Shown: in pieces, positions 11,620-12,715 of the stretch
How positions within the stretch are numbered: the first letter of the stretch is position 1
Layout of the letters: each line of letters starts with the position of its first letter
Source of the DNA: an uncultured Flavobacteriaceae bacterium
Lineage (GTDB): Bacteria > Bacteroidota > Bacteroidia > Flavobacteriales > Flavobacteriaceae
Direction: 5' to 3'
Assembly (NCBI GenBank): GCA_947311815.1
Contig: CAMZMA010000105.1
Coordinates: forward strand, 1-12,715
Length of the DNA stretch: 12,715 bases
The notes under the pieces: model-generated
Databases searched by the model: none
Seen by the model: the letters and a program-made list of their open reading frames with translations, nothing else
What the model was told of the DNA's origin: nothing
Translations under genes and position numbers: made by a program

Positions 11620-12715
11620 ATGAACACAAAAAAAACACTAGCAGCTATTCTTTTAGCAGGAATTCTTTTTACAGGATGTACAAAAGATCATACACCCGAA
11701 GCGCCAAAAGGCGATTTTGACAACGGGATTTTAATAAGCAATGAAGGAGCTTTTAGCGGTGGCACAGGAACTATTAATTATATTTCTGATGATTATGCAA
11801 CAGAATCGGCTAAAATCTTTAAAAACAAAAACAATGAAGATTTAGGAACTATCGTGCAATCTATTGGTTTTGAAGATGACAAAGCATACATTATTGCCAA
11901 TGTTGCCAATAAAATTTCTGTTGCCAATAGATATACAATGGATGGTTTGGCAACTATTACAACAGATTTAAACAACCCAAGATTCATCGCTTTTGCAAAC
12001 GGAAAAGGATATGTTACTAACTGGGGAGCAGGTTCTGATAGTACAGATGATTTTGTTGCCGTAGTTGATTTATCTACCAATACAGTAACTTCTACAATTG
12101 CTGTAAACGAAGGTCCAGAACAAATTGTAGCAAAAAATAATAAATTGTACATTTCTCATAAAGGAGGATGGAGTACAGGTAATTCTATTACTGTAATTGA
12201 TGCCGCTACAAATACCGTAACAGCAACAATAACTGTAGGTGTAAAACCAGATGAATTATTTTTTAATAATGCAGGTAATTTAATGGTTTCTTGCGAAGGA
12301 AAAGCAATTACAAATTGGAATCCTACCGAAGAATTAGCCAAATTAGTAACCGTTAATGTAGCCAATAACACTGTTGCATCTACTATGACTTTTGCAAGCG
12401 GAACACACCCAAATGTGATGTTAGAAGAAGATGGTAAAATTTATTTTTCTGCCGCAGGAAAGGTCTATGAAATGAATGAGACAGCTACAACATTACCTAC
12501 AAACTCAATAATTACAACACCTGTTTACGGAATGTCTGTACATGATGGGAAAATTTACACCACTGATGCAGGAGATTATACCACAAACGGAACTTTAAAA
12601 ATATTTGATGCAAGTACAAAAGCAGAGTTAAAATACACTTTGCCTGGGATAATTCCTACGGTAAATGATTTTAACTCTGCTTTTGTACTTGCATCAAATA
12701 TTTTTAAAGTTCCGT
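11620..12715 (+). CDS. BtuG-like YncE/DUF5074 beta-propeller surface lipoprotein (3' end outside window)
   Basis: The frame is open from ATG 11620 to the window end (365 codons, no stop). MNTKKTLAAILLAGILFTGC is a lipoprotein signal with Cys20. The remainder repeats beta-propeller blades of the YncE type, seen as VVDLSTNTVTSTIAV (148-162) followed by GPEQIVAKNNKLYIS, and ITVIDAATNTVTATITV (190-206) followed by VKPDELFFNNAGNLMVS. In Bacteroides thetaiotaomicron the lipoprotein BtuG, a seven-bladed propeller encoded beside btuB, binds B12 at the cell surface and caps BtuB. Position, lipobox and fold all fit that role here. The 6-nt spacing from the receptor stop implies one riboswitch-controlled transcript. 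Near the end, GIIPTVNDFN resembles the usual C-terminal motif, yet the frame continues at least 13 residues beyond it. Confidence 0.85.
   Translation, partial: MNTKKTLAAILLAGILFTGCTKDHTPEAPKGDFDNGILISNEGAFSGGTGTINYISDDYATESAKIFKNKNNEDLGTIVQSIGFEDDKAYIIANVANKISVANRYTMDGLATITTDLNNPRFIAFANGKGYVTNWGAGSDSTDDFVAVVDLSTNTVTSTIAVNEGPEQIVAKNNKLYISHKGGWSTGNSITVIDAATNTVTATITVGVKPDELFFNNAGNLMVSCEGKAITNWNPTEELAKLVTVNVANNTVASTMTFASGTHPNVMLEEDGKIYFSAAGKVYEMNETATTLPTNSIITTPVYGMSVHDGKIYTTDAGDYTTNGTLKIFDASTKAELKYTLPGIIPTVNDFNSAFVLASNIFKVP

Noticed and set aside
11793..12371. Minus-strand ORFs of 119 and 71 residues at the window end
   Set aside because: They are antisense to the BtuG-like propeller gene, which is open to the window edge and has a clear lipobox and blade repeats.
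1..12715. tRNA, rRNA, CRISPR arrays, insertion sequences with transposases, prophage structural genes
   Set aside because: None were seen. The repeats present are inverted hairpins rather than spaced direct repeats, and no transposase or integrase frame is visible.

Overview
The window looks like chromosomal DNA of a member of the Flavobacteriaceae (Bacteroidota). It is AT-rich throughout and carries almost no Shine-Dalgarno sequences. It has a Bacteroidota-type promoter (TTTG, 18 nt, TACATTTG), closely packed genes, a topoisomerase IV subunit A of about 900 residues, and a vitamin B12 uptake locus with a surface lipoprotein of the BtuG/YncE-like type. A marine genus close to Polaribacter or Tenacibaculum would fit, but I cannot fix the genus from the sequence.

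Layout. 1-245 is a perfect inverted repeat (two 113-nt arms, 19-nt loop) that begins at the first base and includes the last codons of lysA. 235-1446 (-) is lysA, diaminopimelate decarboxylase. 1659-3515 (+) is parE, topoisomerase IV subunit B. 3517-4769 is an accessory stretch between the two topoisomerase genes: an ORF6N-domain gene shortened by an in-frame stop, a DUF1016/YhcG-type nuclease gene that has lost its catalytic middle, and a structured-RNA-like element ending shortly before parC. 4770-7475 (+) is parC, followed with no spacing by an aspartate/glutamate racemase family gene (7476-8171). 8172-8356 is a convergent intergenic region holding a 110-nt imperfect inverted repeat.

The last part is a cobalamin locus. 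A BtuF-like periplasmic-binding lipoprotein (8357-9499, -) is divergent from a B12-riboswitch-controlled pair: a BtuB-like TonB-dependent receptor (9787-11613) and a BtuG-like beta-propeller lipoprotein (11620 to beyond the window end). The expected division of labour is capture of corrinoid at the surface (BtuG), outer-membrane transport (BtuB), and hand-over to an inner-membrane ABC transporter (BtuF; its permease and ATPase are not in the window).

No clearly new multi-gene system is visible. The points most worth a second look are the terminal palindrome, the decaying ORF6N/DUF1016 cassette inside the topoisomerase IV locus, the structured RNA element before parC, a possible sliding-clamp-binding pentapeptide at the ParC C-terminus, and an altered active-site motif in the racemase.
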